Below, piece by piece: positions 36,401 through 44,668 of a stretch of DNA of 64,000 nucleotides. Within the stretch, counting starts at the first letter, position 1. Every line of letters starts with the position of its first letter. The stretch is from an uncultured Eggerthellaceae bacterium (GTDB lineage Bacteria > Actinomycetota > Coriobacteriia > Coriobacteriales > Eggerthellaceae): the NCBI GenBank assembly GCA_910589125.1, contig CAJURX010000001.1, positions 234,764-298,763 of the forward strand, read 5' to 3'. The translations under genes and the position numbers were made by a program. Below the pieces are notes generated by a model that saw only the letters and a program-made list of their open reading frames with translations, was not told where the DNA came from and ran no database searches.

Positions 36401-36826
36401 GACCGTGATCACCAGATCGGGTCGGAGCGGCTGCATGCGCAGATACGCCGCCTGCGAGAGCCCGTAGCCCTCTTCGGTCCGGTTGGGTATGAATGGCGTC
36501 ACCCGTGCGCCCATCTCCCGCAAGCCGCGCGTGAGCACGGTGGTGGCCGATATCCCGTCAAGGTCGAAGTCGCCGAACACGACGATGTGGCGCCCCGCAT
36601 CGACCGCCTCCGAGAGCTCGGAGACGACGCGGTCCATATCGGGCATGTCGTAGGGATTCAGCCAATCGCGAGCGAGGGATGGATGCAGATAGGCATCGAC
36701 GGCATCGGGCGTGGTGATGCCCCTGTTCGCGAGCACGCGCGCCATGAATGCGGGCATCGGGTGCGCCTCGCGTATGCGCGCGACTGCATCTGGTGCGCAT
36801 GAGCGCATCCTGAAACGAGTCGTCAT
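33476..36826 (-). CDS. recJ: RecJ single-strand exonuclease fused to a RecQ-type helicase
   Basis: 1116 residues, about twice the length of ordinary RecJ. Residues 1-~560 carry the DHH nuclease motifs: DFDLDGISAT, VDCGIA, TDHHEAG, NAAGRMGDAD, GSGRSYG and GGHGAAVG. From about 640 there is a superfamily 2 helicase: VMATGRGKSLVFQ (Walker A), VVDEAHHIGQ (DEAH), LTATAPEEI, and FNQMSGRAGRDG (motif VI). The protein should unwind DNA and degrade 5' single strands in one polypeptide, in recombination and repair. Its stop overlaps the rel start by four bases. All catalytic motifs look intact. Confidence 0.93.
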   Translation of the reverse strand: MTTRFRMRSCAPDAVARIREAHPMPAFMARVLANRGITTPDAVDAYLHPSLARDWLNPYDMPDMDRVVSELSEAVDAGRHIVVFGDFDLDGISATTVLTRGLREMGARVTPFIPNRTEEGYGLSQAAYLRMQPLRPDLVITVDCGIACREEVAAIRADGVSVIITDHHEAGDKVPEDVPVCDPKAVPGHPSAVLAGVGVALKVVQALGGSRGYPHLWRSYTDLATLGTVADLMPMTGENRALVADGLARMNDAPRPCIAALVGRAKPDGKPLTSTNLSFSLIPRLNAAGRMGDADRALDLLMSDDFDEACRLAEQLEEINDRRREIEAEVAESAKAIAAERYAGGRSIVVAHEGWHEGVKGIVASRLVSAYHVPAMLFSIIDGEARGSGRSYGQVNLFHAVESASHLLTRFGGHGAAVGVTLPAEKLPEFERALEEHMRSLPDEQFECRVDIDAEVQLADLTLEAVAQLGSLAPFGQEAPEPRFLVRNVSLANGKAVGAGKNHFSFQLTDGRSSVSAIKFNCDDVESYLLSDKLADVAFTVQVDEWRGRKSVKAMVDAIAPAKQCAALCDLLDPHVVEFFEGLFAACDGGDVSVMARGAEADGRTSEDAASAEARTMWERIAATDPDRLERELVSSIIGTRALHPAQAEILRNLRAGRSILGVMATGRGKSLVFQVHAAMLALSQGKASLFVYPLRALMADQAFHIEQHLSRFGLACRVLDGECSQQEREEVYAGLAAGTVDIVMTTPEFLSFHADRISQTGRIGFMVVDEAHHIGQAKAGQRPAYALLGDVVQRLGAPVVLALTATAPEEIARRAMASLSIDQRVVDDASRDNLHLDDQRNIRNRDDYLAHIVAGGGKCVIYVNSREQSVGVARRLRRRVPQLALQIGFYNAALSRAERRRIEELFRQGQIQVLVATSAFGEGIDIPDIRHVVLYHMPFSDVEFNQMSGRAGRDGKDAWVHLLYGRADVSINEGILAEMTPSREVMAQIYRRMRSLQAEQPGQMVTLLASELARLASDDARIVSPQAARCGLSVFTELGLIESTRSFSGGFEVHGFRVREGAPKVELTDSVRYQEGLDEMDGFKRFCEWAMMCDMAGLACRMIHPITPDDEGQGR

Positions 36827-37005
36827 CTATCCAGCCTCTTATGCCTCTTGGGTCCTCTTTCCTCGCATTTTCTCATAGTTAGACAGGCCGCGTACGAATT
36901 TCACGAAAACGGAATGGTTAAGAAAGCTCACCCGATATGCGAGAGCGAAGGCTTCGCCGCCTATAATCGACCAGACCCGCAACATCCGATCCAAGGAGGA
37001 GACCC
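36827..37005 (+). promoter_or_regulatory. Divergent gap with -10 element for pfp
   Basis: TATAAT at 36962-36967 lies 38 bp before the pfp ATG, whose ribosome-binding site AAGGAGGAG is very strong. The A+T-rich part (36860-36930) probably holds the promoters of both divergent genes. No clear -35 box was seen. Confidence 0.45.
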
Positions 37006-38217
37006 ATGGGGAACTGCCTCGTCGCTCAATCCGGTGGCCCGACCGCCGTCATCAATGCATCCCTCGCTGGCGTGATCAAGGCAAACCAGCTCGACCCCCT
37101 CTACGAGCGCGTGCTCGGAGGGATACATGGCATAGAGGGCGTGCTCGCAGGCAAGCTCTACGACCTGACCGACATTCCCGAATCAGAGCTCGAGATATTG
37201 AAGCAGACGCCCTCATCAGCCCTCGGCACGTGCCGCTACAAGCTCAAGCGCGGCCAGGATGCTGACTTCACGCGCCTCATGGAGGTGATGGACGAGAACG
37301 ACATCGACACGATGTTCTACATCGGCGGCAACGATTCGATGGATACCGTGGATGCGCTCTCGGAATGGGCGGCATCCTCAGGATCGTCCAAGCGCTTCAT
37401 CGGCATCCCCAAGACGGTGGACAACGACCTCGTGCCGCCTGACCACTGCCCTGGCTTCCCCTCCGCTGCCAAGCTCGCGAACCTCATCACGCATGCCACG
37501 CGGCTGGACTACGACGCCTATACGCGCCCCGAGGTGTTCGTCTTGGAGACCATGGGGCGCGATGCGGGCTGGCTTGCCGCGAGTTGCTGCCTCACAGGGG
37601 ATGTCGACCTCCTCGTGCTCTCCGAGGTCGCCTTCGACCGCGATGCGTTCTTGGATCGGGTCCAAGCGAAGATGGATGAGACCGGCTCATGCTACATCGT
37701 GGTGAGCGAAGGTGCGCGCTACGCAGATGGCGCCTATCTCTCCGCAGGCGAGAGCGCCAATGACGGCTTCGCCCATGCAGTGCTCGGTGGCGCTGCGCTC
37801 ACCTTGAAGCAGATGATCGTGGATGCAGGGATAGCACCGCGCGGCGTGGTCCAGGACCTCTCCCGAGCCGCGCGCTCATCGAACTTCGCGCAGTCGAAGG
37901 TGGATGTGACGGAAGCCTTCGACCTGGGCATCTCCGCTCATATGCGGTCAGCTGACCCGACGTTCACCGCCAAGGTCGTCGGCGTGGCACGGGGCGCGGA
38001 TGCGGACGGTGGATACGAGGCCCGCTACTTCGCAGGACCCGCCTCCGAGTTCGCGAACTTCGTGAAGGAGTTCCCGCGGGAGTGGATCTTGGGCGACTAC
38101 CAGGGCGTCAGCGCAGAGGCACTGGACTACTTCCGTCCGCTGATCGCCGGCGAGCCCGCCATCATCTACGGCGCGAACGGGCTGCCCAAGACCATCAAGC
38201 CCTACAACCTGCGATGA
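37006..38217 (+). CDS. pfp: Phosphofructokinase, pyrophosphate-dependent type
   Basis: 403 residues. The phosphate-donor loop is GGNDSM rather than the GGDGS of ATP-dependent enzymes, and the catalytic segment is PKTVDNDL rather than PGTIDND. Both are marks of PPi-using phosphofructokinases. METMGRDAGW-like VFVLETMGRDAGWLA and SEGARYADG are also present. It converts fructose-6-phosphate to fructose-1,6-bisphosphate, reversibly, in the cytoplasm. It is divergent from the RecJ/helicase gene and followed by a small exported protein gene. Confidence 0.92.
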   Translation: MGNCLVAQSGGPTAVINASLAGVIKANQLDPLYERVLGGIHGIEGVLAGKLYDLTDIPESELEILKQTPSSALGTCRYKLKRGQDADFTRLMEVMDENDIDTMFYIGGNDSMDTVDALSEWAASSGSSKRFIGIPKTVDNDLVPPDHCPGFPSAAKLANLITHATRLDYDAYTRPEVFVLETMGRDAGWLAASCCLTGDVDLLVLSEVAFDRDAFLDRVQAKMDETGSCYIVVSEGARYADGAYLSAGESANDGFAHAVLGGAALTLKQMIVDAGIAPRGVVQDLSRAARSSNFAQSKVDVTEAFDLGISAHMRSADPTFTAKVVGVARGADADGGYEARYFAGPASEFANFVKEFPREWILGDYQGVSAEALDYFRPLIAGEPAIIYGANGLPKTIKPYNLR

Positions 38218-38277
38218 CCGTGCGGCAGCGCAGCTGGCAGCTTCCGCTCAGAGCTGAGAGATGGTAGGATCGCACGC

Positions 38278-38745
38278 ATGAGGAAGCTGCTCAAGGTCAT
38301 AGCCGCGCTCGTGCTCGCAGGTGCCGTGCTCATCGGCGGAGGCATCCTGCTCGCGAAAGGCGGCGTGGACAACCCCATCTCCGAGGCAGTGGACCAGGCA
38401 GGCACAGGTGCCGCCAACGCTGCATTGGATGCGATCGGCATCAAGGACAAGGCCGATGCCATCTTGCGCGACAACGCAGGCAGGATATCCGAGATGACCG
38501 GCCTTCCCCGAGCAGCCGTGGATAGCTTGATCGATGGCCTGGACATCCAGAGCTGGCAGGTCACCACGCTACCGTCCGATGCAGTGCCCCAAGGGACCAC
38601 GTCCATCCCCTACGACGGCATGGACGTCACGCTCACCACCTATGATGACCCATCTATCGTGACCGTACAGACCAGCATGGGAGCTGTGACGCTAGCCGTC
38701 CCTGCGAGCGCTCAAGGCACCATCGAATACCTGCGATACCTCTGA
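38278..38745 (+). CDS. Membrane-anchored or exported small protein, unknown function
   Basis: 155 residues. MRKLLKVIAALVLAGAVL starts an uncleaved signal anchor or signal peptide (hydrophobic to about residue 26). The rest is soluble, Asp/Ala/Thr-rich, with DAIGIKDKADAILRDNAG and a beta-rich C-terminus. No lipoprotein Cys is present. It lies 60 bp after pfp on the same strand. No family recognised. Confidence 0.75.
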   Translation: MRKLLKVIAALVLAGAVLIGGGILLAKGGVDNPISEAVDQAGTGAANAALDAIGIKDKADAILRDNAGRISEMTGLPRAAVDSLIDGLDIQSWQVTTLPSDAVPQGTTSIPYDGMDVTLTTYDDPSIVTVQTSMGAVTLAVPASAQGTIEYLRYL

Positions 38746-38782
38746 CCCCCTCGCCTGCGCTCCCCTGATGAGAGGCGCCACC

Positions 38783-39397
38783 TCAGAATGCGGCGTCGAA
38801 GGGCTCTGAGCGCGTGATGGCAGCCCGCCCACGCGAGGCCTCGGTGAGCGCGCGCACGAGAGCATCTGCATCGCCTTCTAGCGCGCGGAGGTCAAGCTGG
38901 ACCGCATCGGTGTAGACCGATCCCTGCACATGCGCTCCCGCCTCCTGCGCACCCCGCAGGACCGCATCGTATTCCGCATACGGCACGGTGATGCTCACAT
39001 CCACGCAACGCTCGATCGAGATGACATGCGCGACCGCGAGCGCTGCTTGGGCTGCTTGCGTATATGCGCGCACGAGGCCACCCGTGCCTAGGAGCACGCC
39101 ACCGAAGTAGCGCGTGGTCACGCAGATGACATCTGATACGCCCGCATGCTCGAGGACTTGGAAGGTGGGCATCCCGGATGTCTGGGCAGGCTCGCCATCA
39201 TCGGAGTAGCGCGTGCGCCCCGTGCGCAGAAGATAGGCATACACGTTATGCCGTGCCTGCTGGTTCTCGCTCCTGATGCGCTCCAAGAACGCCACGGCCT
39301 CATCATCTGACTCCACATGGCTCACTTGCGCGATGAAGCGGGACTTCTTCTCCACGATCTCAGCCGATGCCTCACCCTGCACGGTCCGATACGCCAT
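38783..39397 (-). CDS. yigZ: YigZ / IMPACT (UPF0029) family protein
   Basis: 204 residues. The family signature SDDGEPAQTSGMP, with the preceding KKSRFIAQV and following RYFGGVLLGTGGLVRAY, is clear. Family members are thought to act in translation or proteolysis control; the exact role is not known. Its ATG overlaps the stop of pth by one base (TGATG), so it is the last gene of glmU-prs-pth-yigZ. Confidence 0.93.
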   Translation of the reverse strand: MAYRTVQGEASAEIVEKKSRFIAQVSHVESDDEAVAFLERIRSENQQARHNVYAYLLRTGRTRYSDDGEPAQTSGMPTFQVLEHAGVSDVICVTTRYFGGVLLGTGGLVRAYTQAAQAALAVAHVISIERCVDVSITVPYAEYDAVLRGAQEAGAHVQGSVYTDAVQLDLRALEGDADALVRALTEASRGRAAITRSEPFDAAF

Positions 39398-39984
39398 CAG
39401 TTGAACCTCATCTGCGTCCGCTCCAGCCCCTCCCGGATGAGGAAGGGAACGGCCTCGGCACCGGCATGGACTGCCTCCGAGAAGAGGTCGAGCTCCTCTC
39501 CGCGAGGCTGTTTCAGCACGTAGTCCGCAACGGGCATGCGACCAGGCGGCCGCCCGATGCCGATGCGCACGCGATACCAGTCGCGCACACCCAGCTTGTC
39601 GCAGATGGAGCGGAGCCCATTATGCCCCGCATGCCCCCCTCCGAACTTCACGCGGATGGTCCCTTGGGGGATATCCAGCTCATCATGGATGACGATGAGC
39701 TTCGCTGGATCCACCCCGTATTCGCGGCAGAGCTTCGACACCGGGCCACCGCTCGTGTTCATGAAGCTCTGCGGCATGGCGAGCACCACATCCCGATCAG
39801 AGAGCACTCCCCGTGCGACCTTCGCACCGCACTCGCTCTTCCAGAAGCGCGCTCCTGCCGCATCTGCCAGCTCCGAGATGACCTCGAACCCGGCGTTATG
39901 CCGCGTGTGGGCATACTCCTCCCCCGGATTCCCCAGCCCCACGATCAGATGATCGACGGGCTCTCTCTTGCCGAAGAGCCCCAC
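39397..39984 (-). CDS. pth: Peptidyl-tRNA hydrolase
   Basis: 195 residues. GLGNPGEEYAHTRHNAGFEV with the catalytic His, MPQSFMNTSGGPV, HDELDIPQG and GGGHAGHNGLRSI are all present. It releases peptides from tRNA after abortive translation. It begins directly after the prs stop codon and is translationally coupled to yigZ. Confidence 0.95.
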   Translation of the reverse strand: MGLFGKREPVDHLIVGLGNPGEEYAHTRHNAGFEVISELADAAGARFWKSECGAKVARGVLSDRDVVLAMPQSFMNTSGGPVSKLCREYGVDPAKLIVIHDELDIPQGTIRVKFGGGHAGHNGLRSICDKLGVRDWYRVRIGIGRPPGRMPVADYVLKQPRGEELDLFSEAVHAGAEAVPFLIREGLERTQMRFN

Positions 39985-40965
39985 TTACAGAGCGAAATCC
40001 GGATCGAACAGGGAACTGACGGACCCGTTGCTGTACACGTTCGCGATGGCGCGCGCGAACAGAGGCGCGACGCTCACGACGCGGATCTTGCCCGTCTGCC
40101 TCTCGAGCGGCACGGGGATGGTATCGCAGACCACCACTTCCTCGACAGGCGCATTCTCGAGGCGGTCATAGGCAGGCCCGGAGAACACCGGATGCGTGCA
40201 GCAGATGTAGACCGCTTCCGCGCCCTTCGCCTTGAGCGTGTCCGCCGCTGCCACGATGGTGCCGCCGGTATCTATCATGTCATCGTTGATGATGCAGATC
40301 TTCCCGTCCACGTCTCCGATGAGAGCCGTGATCTCTGCCTTGTTGTGCCCCGGACGCCCCTTGTGCATGATGGCCAGGTCAGCCTCCAGCATGTCAGAGA
40401 GCTTCTTCGCCGCCTTCGCACGCCCCACATCGGGGGACACGACGCAGACCTTGCCCTCGGGGAAGCGCTTGGCCTTGAAGTAGTCAGCCAAGATGGGAAG
40501 CGCCGTCAGGTGATCGACGGGCATGTCGAAGAAGCCCTGGATCTGGCCTTGATGCAGGTCGATGGTCATGACGCGCGTCACGCCGGACGTGGTGATCAGG
40601 TTGGCCACGAGCTTGGCCGTGATGGGCTCGCGCGCAGCAGCCTTCCTGTCCTGGCGCGCATAGCCATAATGCGTGATGACCGCCGTGATGGCGCGCGCAG
40701 AAGCGCGCTTCGCAGCGTCCGCCATGATGAGCAGCTCCATGAGCGCATCGTTCACATCAGCATCCCCATTGCCAGCCACGGACTGGATGAGGAACACATC
40801 CGCGCCCCTCAAGCTCTCCATGTAGCGCGCGTATATCTCGCCGTTGGCGAACTTCTCCAGCTTCACGTTACCAAGATCGACGCCCAACTGGTCCGCGATC
40901 CTCTCGGCCAGCTCGGGGCTGATAGAGCCTGAGAACAGCGCTAGGGATTTCTGCATCTCGGTCAT
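39985..40965 (-). CDS. prs: Ribose-phosphate pyrophosphokinase
   Basis: About 326 residues from the ATG at 40965. Characteristic segments: FANGEIYARYMESLRGADVF, DLHQGQIQGFFDMPVDHL, VVSPDVGRAKAAKKLSD and the phosphoribosyl-binding INDDMIDTGGTIV. It makes PRPP from ribose-5-phosphate and ATP. Further in-frame Met codons upstream (to 41016) lack a spaced ribosome-binding site. It lies 77 bp after glmU. Confidence 0.95.
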   Translation of the reverse strand: MTEMQKSLALFSGSISPELAERIADQLGVDLGNVKLEKFANGEIYARYMESLRGADVFLIQSVAGNGDADVNDALMELLIMADAAKRASARAITAVITHYGYARQDRKAAAREPITAKLVANLITTSGVTRVMTIDLHQGQIQGFFDMPVDHLTALPILADYFKAKRFPEGKVCVVSPDVGRAKAAKKLSDMLEADLAIMHKGRPGHNKAEITALIGDVDGKICIINDDMIDTGGTIVAAADTLKAKGAEAVYICCTHPVFSGPAYDRLENAPVEEVVVCDTIPVPLERQTGKIRVVSVAPLFARAIANVYSNGSVSSLFDPDFAL

Positions 40966-41042
40966 AGCGAGCTTCTTCCTCTCAGAATCGGTTGCATTGG
41001 CATTGTATGCGCACATCCTCGATCAGCACGCGGCAAAATGCA

Positions 41043-42434
41043 TCATTTCCTATGCGCAGAGGTCCATCCGTCGTACACGCTCTCGCGCGCACGCGCCACC
41101 GCCAGCGCATCATCGGGCACATCCTTCGTGATGACCGACCCCGCGCCCACGGTCACGTTCGAGCCGATGGACACCGGTGCCACCATCATGGTGTCAGAGC
41201 CGATGAAGGTGTCATCGCCGATGATCGTGGCATGCTTGTGCGCACCGTCATAGTTGCAGGTGATGGAGCCCGCACCGATGTTGACGCCGCCGCCCATGGT
41301 CGTGTCGCCGATGTAGGACAGATGCGGGACCTTCGAGCCCGCACCGATCGTGGACTTCTTGATCTCAACATGCGTGCCCGCCTTCGCACCCGCGCACAGA
41401 TGCGCACCGGGGCGCAGGTACGCGCGCGGGCCAGCCGTAGCGCCATCGTCCATCCGAGCTTCGACGGCCACCGTCTCATCCACCACGCAACTGCACCCGA
41501 CCACGGTATCCGTCAAGCGCACATCGGGTCCGATCACGGAATCCTCCCCGATGGAGGTGGCACCCATCAGCGTGACGTTCTGCAGCAGCTCGACATCGCG
41601 CGCGATCTCCACATCCGGCCCGATCCAGACGAGCTCGGGAGCCAGCATGGTGACGCCTGCCTCCATATGAGCGCGATTGATGCGCATCTGCATGGCACGC
41701 GTGGCCTCGGCGAGCTGCACGCGCGAGTTCACGCCGGCGCACTCCGTCACATCATCCGTCTCCAATGCGATGACCTTGAGACCCTCAGCGCGAAGGAGCT
41801 CCACGACGTCCGTGATGTAGTATTCGCCCTGCGCGTTGTCGTTCTTCACCTGCGCGAGCGCGCGCCTGAGCGCCGCCGCATCGAAGCAATAGAAGCCCGA
41901 GTTGCATTCCGTGACCTGAGCTTGGCGCTCATCTGCGTCCTTCTGCTCCACGATGGCCACCACCTCGCCGACCGGGAGGTCGGAGCGGTACGTATCCTCG
42001 CGGATGATGCGACCGTATCCGAAGGGCTCCTCCACGCGGAACGTGAGCACCACCGCTGCTGCACCCTCTTGGATGCGCGCATCCACCAAGCGGCGGATGG
42101 TGTCAGCGGAGAGCAGCGGGCAGTCCCCATAGGCGAGCACGATGCTGCCCTCGAAGCTGGCGAGCGCATCCGTTGCCATCGCGGCCTTCGCCGCATCGGC
42201 CGTGCCGAGCTTCTCATGCTGGATGGCCACGCTCGCCTGGCCCTCCACTGCCGCCGAGACAGCCTCATCATCAGGGCCCACGACCACGGTCACCTCATCT
42301 ATCCCCGCCTCCTTGAGCGCTGCAACGGGCCACATCACCAAGGGGCGACCGAGCAGCTCATGCAACACCTTCGGCTTCTTGGACTTCATCCTCGTGCCAG
42401 CGCCTGCCGCCAATACGATGCCTGCCGTTCTCAT
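41043..42434 (-). CDS. glmU: Bifunctional GlmU: GlcNAc-1-P uridylyltransferase / GlcN-1-P acetyltransferase
   Basis: 463 residues. The N-terminal pyrophosphorylase has LAAGAGTRMKSKKPKVLHEL. The C-terminal third is a left-handed beta helix of hexapeptide repeats (IGEDSVIGPDVRL, IGAGSITCNYDGAHKHATIIGDD), ending in acetyltransferase motifs. It makes UDP-GlcNAc for peptidoglycan. The ATG at 42434 has AAGGAGG seven bases upstream, so in-frame sequence further out is excluded. First gene of the glmU-prs-pth-yigZ operon. Confidence 0.95.
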   Translation of the reverse strand: MRTAGIVLAAGAGTRMKSKKPKVLHELLGRPLVMWPVAALKEAGIDEVTVVVGPDDEAVSAAVEGQASVAIQHEKLGTADAAKAAMATDALASFEGSIVLAYGDCPLLSADTIRRLVDARIQEGAAAVVLTFRVEEPFGYGRIIREDTYRSDLPVGEVVAIVEQKDADERQAQVTECNSGFYCFDAAALRRALAQVKNDNAQGEYYITDVVELLRAEGLKVIALETDDVTECAGVNSRVQLAEATRAMQMRINRAHMEAGVTMLAPELVWIGPDVEIARDVELLQNVTLMGATSIGEDSVIGPDVRLTDTVVGCSCVVDETVAVEARMDDGATAGPRAYLRPGAHLCAGAKAGTHVEIKKSTIGAGSKVPHLSYIGDTTMGGGVNIGAGSITCNYDGAHKHATIIGDDTFIGSDTMMVAPVSIGSNVTVGAGSVITKDVPDDALAVARARESVYDGWTSAHRK

Positions 42435-42552
42435 GTGCGCGCCTCCTTGGAAGTGAGGGATGCTATAGGATCGGGTGACATTATTCCACAAGCGCTTGGG
42501 ACCGATCCGAGGCAGGCGGCGAGCGCCCTCCATCCGTGGTACCCTTTGCCCC

Positions 42553-43842
42553 ATGGCATTCGATCCCATTGGATACATCAACACGCCCCGCTGGCAGAAG
42601 GTGAGCTTGGGGCTCGAGCGTACGCGATGGCTGCTCGATGAGCTGGGCTGCCCCGACCGATCCCTGCGCTTCGTGCATGTGGCGGGTACCAACGGCAAGG
42701 GGTCCACCTGCGCATGCCTCGCTTCCATCTGCTGTGCTGCCGGGCTGAGGACAGGGCTGTTCACGAGTCCCTACATAGAGCGCTTCGAGGAGCGCATCCG
42801 CGTGAACGGGACCGACATCCCCTCAGATGACCTCTTGGCGCACACGCTCGCGGTCAAGCGCGCCGCTGAAGCGGTGGAGCGGGCATCGGGCGAGCACCCA
42901 ACGGAGTTCGAGCTCATGTGCGCGGTGGCATTGCTGCACTTCGCGCGGATAGGATGCGATATCTGCATCATGGAGGTGGGGTTGGGAGGACGGCTGGACT
43001 CCACGAACGTCATCCAGCCTGATGTCTGCGCCATCACGCGCATCGGATACGACCATACCGCCCTGCTCGGCGACACCCTGTCCCAGATCGCACGCGAGAA
43101 GGCGGGCATCATCAAGCCAGGCGTCCCCTGCATCACCTGCATGCAGCCAGCAGATGCGCTCCGCGCCATAGAGGACGCATGCGCGCGAGCGAAGAGCCCG
43201 CTCATCATCACCGATCCGGCCGATATCACAGGGTCCCGCATCGCATCGGACATGACGCGCGCGTTCACCTACCAAGGAGAGGCATTCTCAACGAGGCTGC
43301 TCGGGGCCTACCAGCCAGAGAACGCCGCCATCGCCATCGAATGCGCACGCACCCTGCGCTCCCTCGGCTGGCCCATAGGCGAAGAGGCTGTGCATGCGGG
43401 GATCGCACGCGCCACCTGGACGGGGCGCTTCGAAGTGCTCGGACGAGACCCGCTCATCATCGTGGATGGTGCGCATAATCCCGACGGCGCTGCCGCCCTT
43501 GCCGCCTCGCTCGACGAGCTCTTCCACGATGGCGCTCACGGGCAGAGATACGGAGTGGTGGGGGTGCTCGCGGACAAGGATGCCACGGCCATCATCAGCC
43601 CGCACCTGAGCACCTTGGACCGCTTCTATCTCTATGAGCCGGACAACCCTCGCGCGCTCCCGGCCGCTGACCTGGCCGCGCTCATCAAGGACCTCGACGC
43701 GGATGCAGAGGTCCGCACCTTCCGCGCTGCCGAGGATGCCATGAGAGTCGCCCGAGATGAAGCGGCTCCCGAAGACAGCATCATCGCCTTCGGGAGCCTG
43801 TATTCGATAGCCGCCGTAAGGGCGGCCGCACGTGCGAGCTGA
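42553..43842 (+). CDS. folC: Folylpolyglutamate synthase / dihydrofolate synthase
   Basis: About 429 residues. The Mur-ligase ATP site reads VAGTNGKGSTCA; MEVGLGGRLDSTNVI, DHTALLGDTLSQIAREKAGI and VDGAHNPDGA complete the family. It adds glutamate to folates. The ATG at 42553 has no clear ribosome-binding site. It is divergent from glmU across about 118 bp and convergent with hpf. The folate link fits formate-tetrahydrofolate ligase further along. Confidence 0.93.
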   Translation: MAFDPIGYINTPRWQKVSLGLERTRWLLDELGCPDRSLRFVHVAGTNGKGSTCACLASICCAAGLRTGLFTSPYIERFEERIRVNGTDIPSDDLLAHTLAVKRAAEAVERASGEHPTEFELMCAVALLHFARIGCDICIMEVGLGGRLDSTNVIQPDVCAITRIGYDHTALLGDTLSQIAREKAGIIKPGVPCITCMQPADALRAIEDACARAKSPLIITDPADITGSRIASDMTRAFTYQGEAFSTRLLGAYQPENAAIAIECARTLRSLGWPIGEEAVHAGIARATWTGRFEVLGRDPLIIVDGAHNPDGAAALAASLDELFHDGAHGQRYGVVGVLADKDATAIISPHLSTLDRFYLYEPDNPRALPAADLAALIKDLDADAEVRTFRAAEDAMRVARDEAAPEDSIIAFGSLYSIAAVRAAARAS

Positions 43843-43861
43843 GGCGTGCCTCAGATGGACT

Positions 43862-44449
43862 CTAGTCGCCGTTGTCCGGCGTGAGCAAGCCCAGCGTTCC
43901 GTCGCCACGACGATAGAGGACATGCACATCCCCTGAGTCGCGATCGGTGTAGACGAAGAAGTCATGGCCCAGAAGGTCGATCTCCACCATGGCCTCTTCC
44001 TCGGTGAGGGGCGAGTACTGGATCTTCTTGCGGCGCACGATCTCATCCTGAGAGAGCTCTTCCATGAGCTTGTCCAGGTCCAGCTCTGATTCGGGATGCC
44101 CATCCTCATGCTGGAAGTCCACGAGCTGTTCGTTCTTCTTCGTGCGCTTCGACTGGATGCGCGTCTTGAACTTGCGCAGCTGACGGGCGATCTTGGCAGC
44201 CGCCACGTCGATGGCGGCGAACATGTCCTCTTCGCTCTCCTCCACGCGCGCCACGTGCCCCGGCATGATGACCGTGACCTCGCAGACAGCCGCGTTGGGG
44301 ATGGCCTTGTTCTTCTCCCGGTAAAGGACTATCTCACATGCGATGGCACCAACCTCGAGCTGGGTGACCGTCTTCCCGATCTTGTCCTCTGCATAGCTCT
44401 TGAGTGAATCGCTTATGGGCATCTTGCGTCCGGAAACGGTGATATCCAT
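43862..44449 (-). CDS. hpf: Ribosome hibernation promoting factor, long form
   Basis: 195 residues. An N-terminal S30AE domain (MDITVSGRKMPISDSLKSYAEDKIGK) is followed by an acidic linker. The C-terminal dimerisation domain (VRRKKIQYSPLTEEEAMVEIDLLGHDFFVYTDRD) marks the long HPF form. It pairs 70S ribosomes into inactive 100S dimers in starved cells. Its control may link to Rel-made (p)ppGpp. It is divergent from nhaA and convergent with folC. Confidence 0.95.
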   Translation of the reverse strand: MDITVSGRKMPISDSLKSYAEDKIGKTVTQLEVGAIACEIVLYREKNKAIPNAAVCEVTVIMPGHVARVEESEEDMFAAIDVAAAKIARQLRKFKTRIQSKRTKKNEQLVDFQHEDGHPESELDLDKLMEELSQDEIVRRKKIQYSPLTEEEAMVEIDLLGHDFFVYTDRDSGDVHVLYRRGDGTLGLLTPDNGD

Positions 44450-44543
44450 GTCTGTCCGTCCTTCGTCGAATCGGTTGATACGCCGTCAAGGATAGCGCAA
44501 CCGACCCAGGGCGCACCGCGTCTTGGCGCGATGATGACAAAAC

Positions 44544-44668
44544 GATAATTAGAGCGGTCATGGATGCTCGGGTGGGCTACTATCTGCTGCTAAGAACAGC
44601 AGAGCGGCGAATGTGCCGCAAGGGATGCGGGCGCTGCCCTGCAAGCCCACCGACGAAGGCGAGAGCGC
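44544..44668 (+). promoter_or_regulatory. Structured 5' leader of nhaA
   Basis: A possible promoter (TTGGCG at 44523-44528, GATAAT at 44544-44549; spacer only 15 bp) is followed by a leader with tandem hairpins. They are TCTGCTG/CAGCAGA (44583-44603), GCGGC/GCCGC (44604-44619), and GCGGG/CCCTGC around 44627-44642. No known riboswitch is recognised. Confidence 0.45.
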
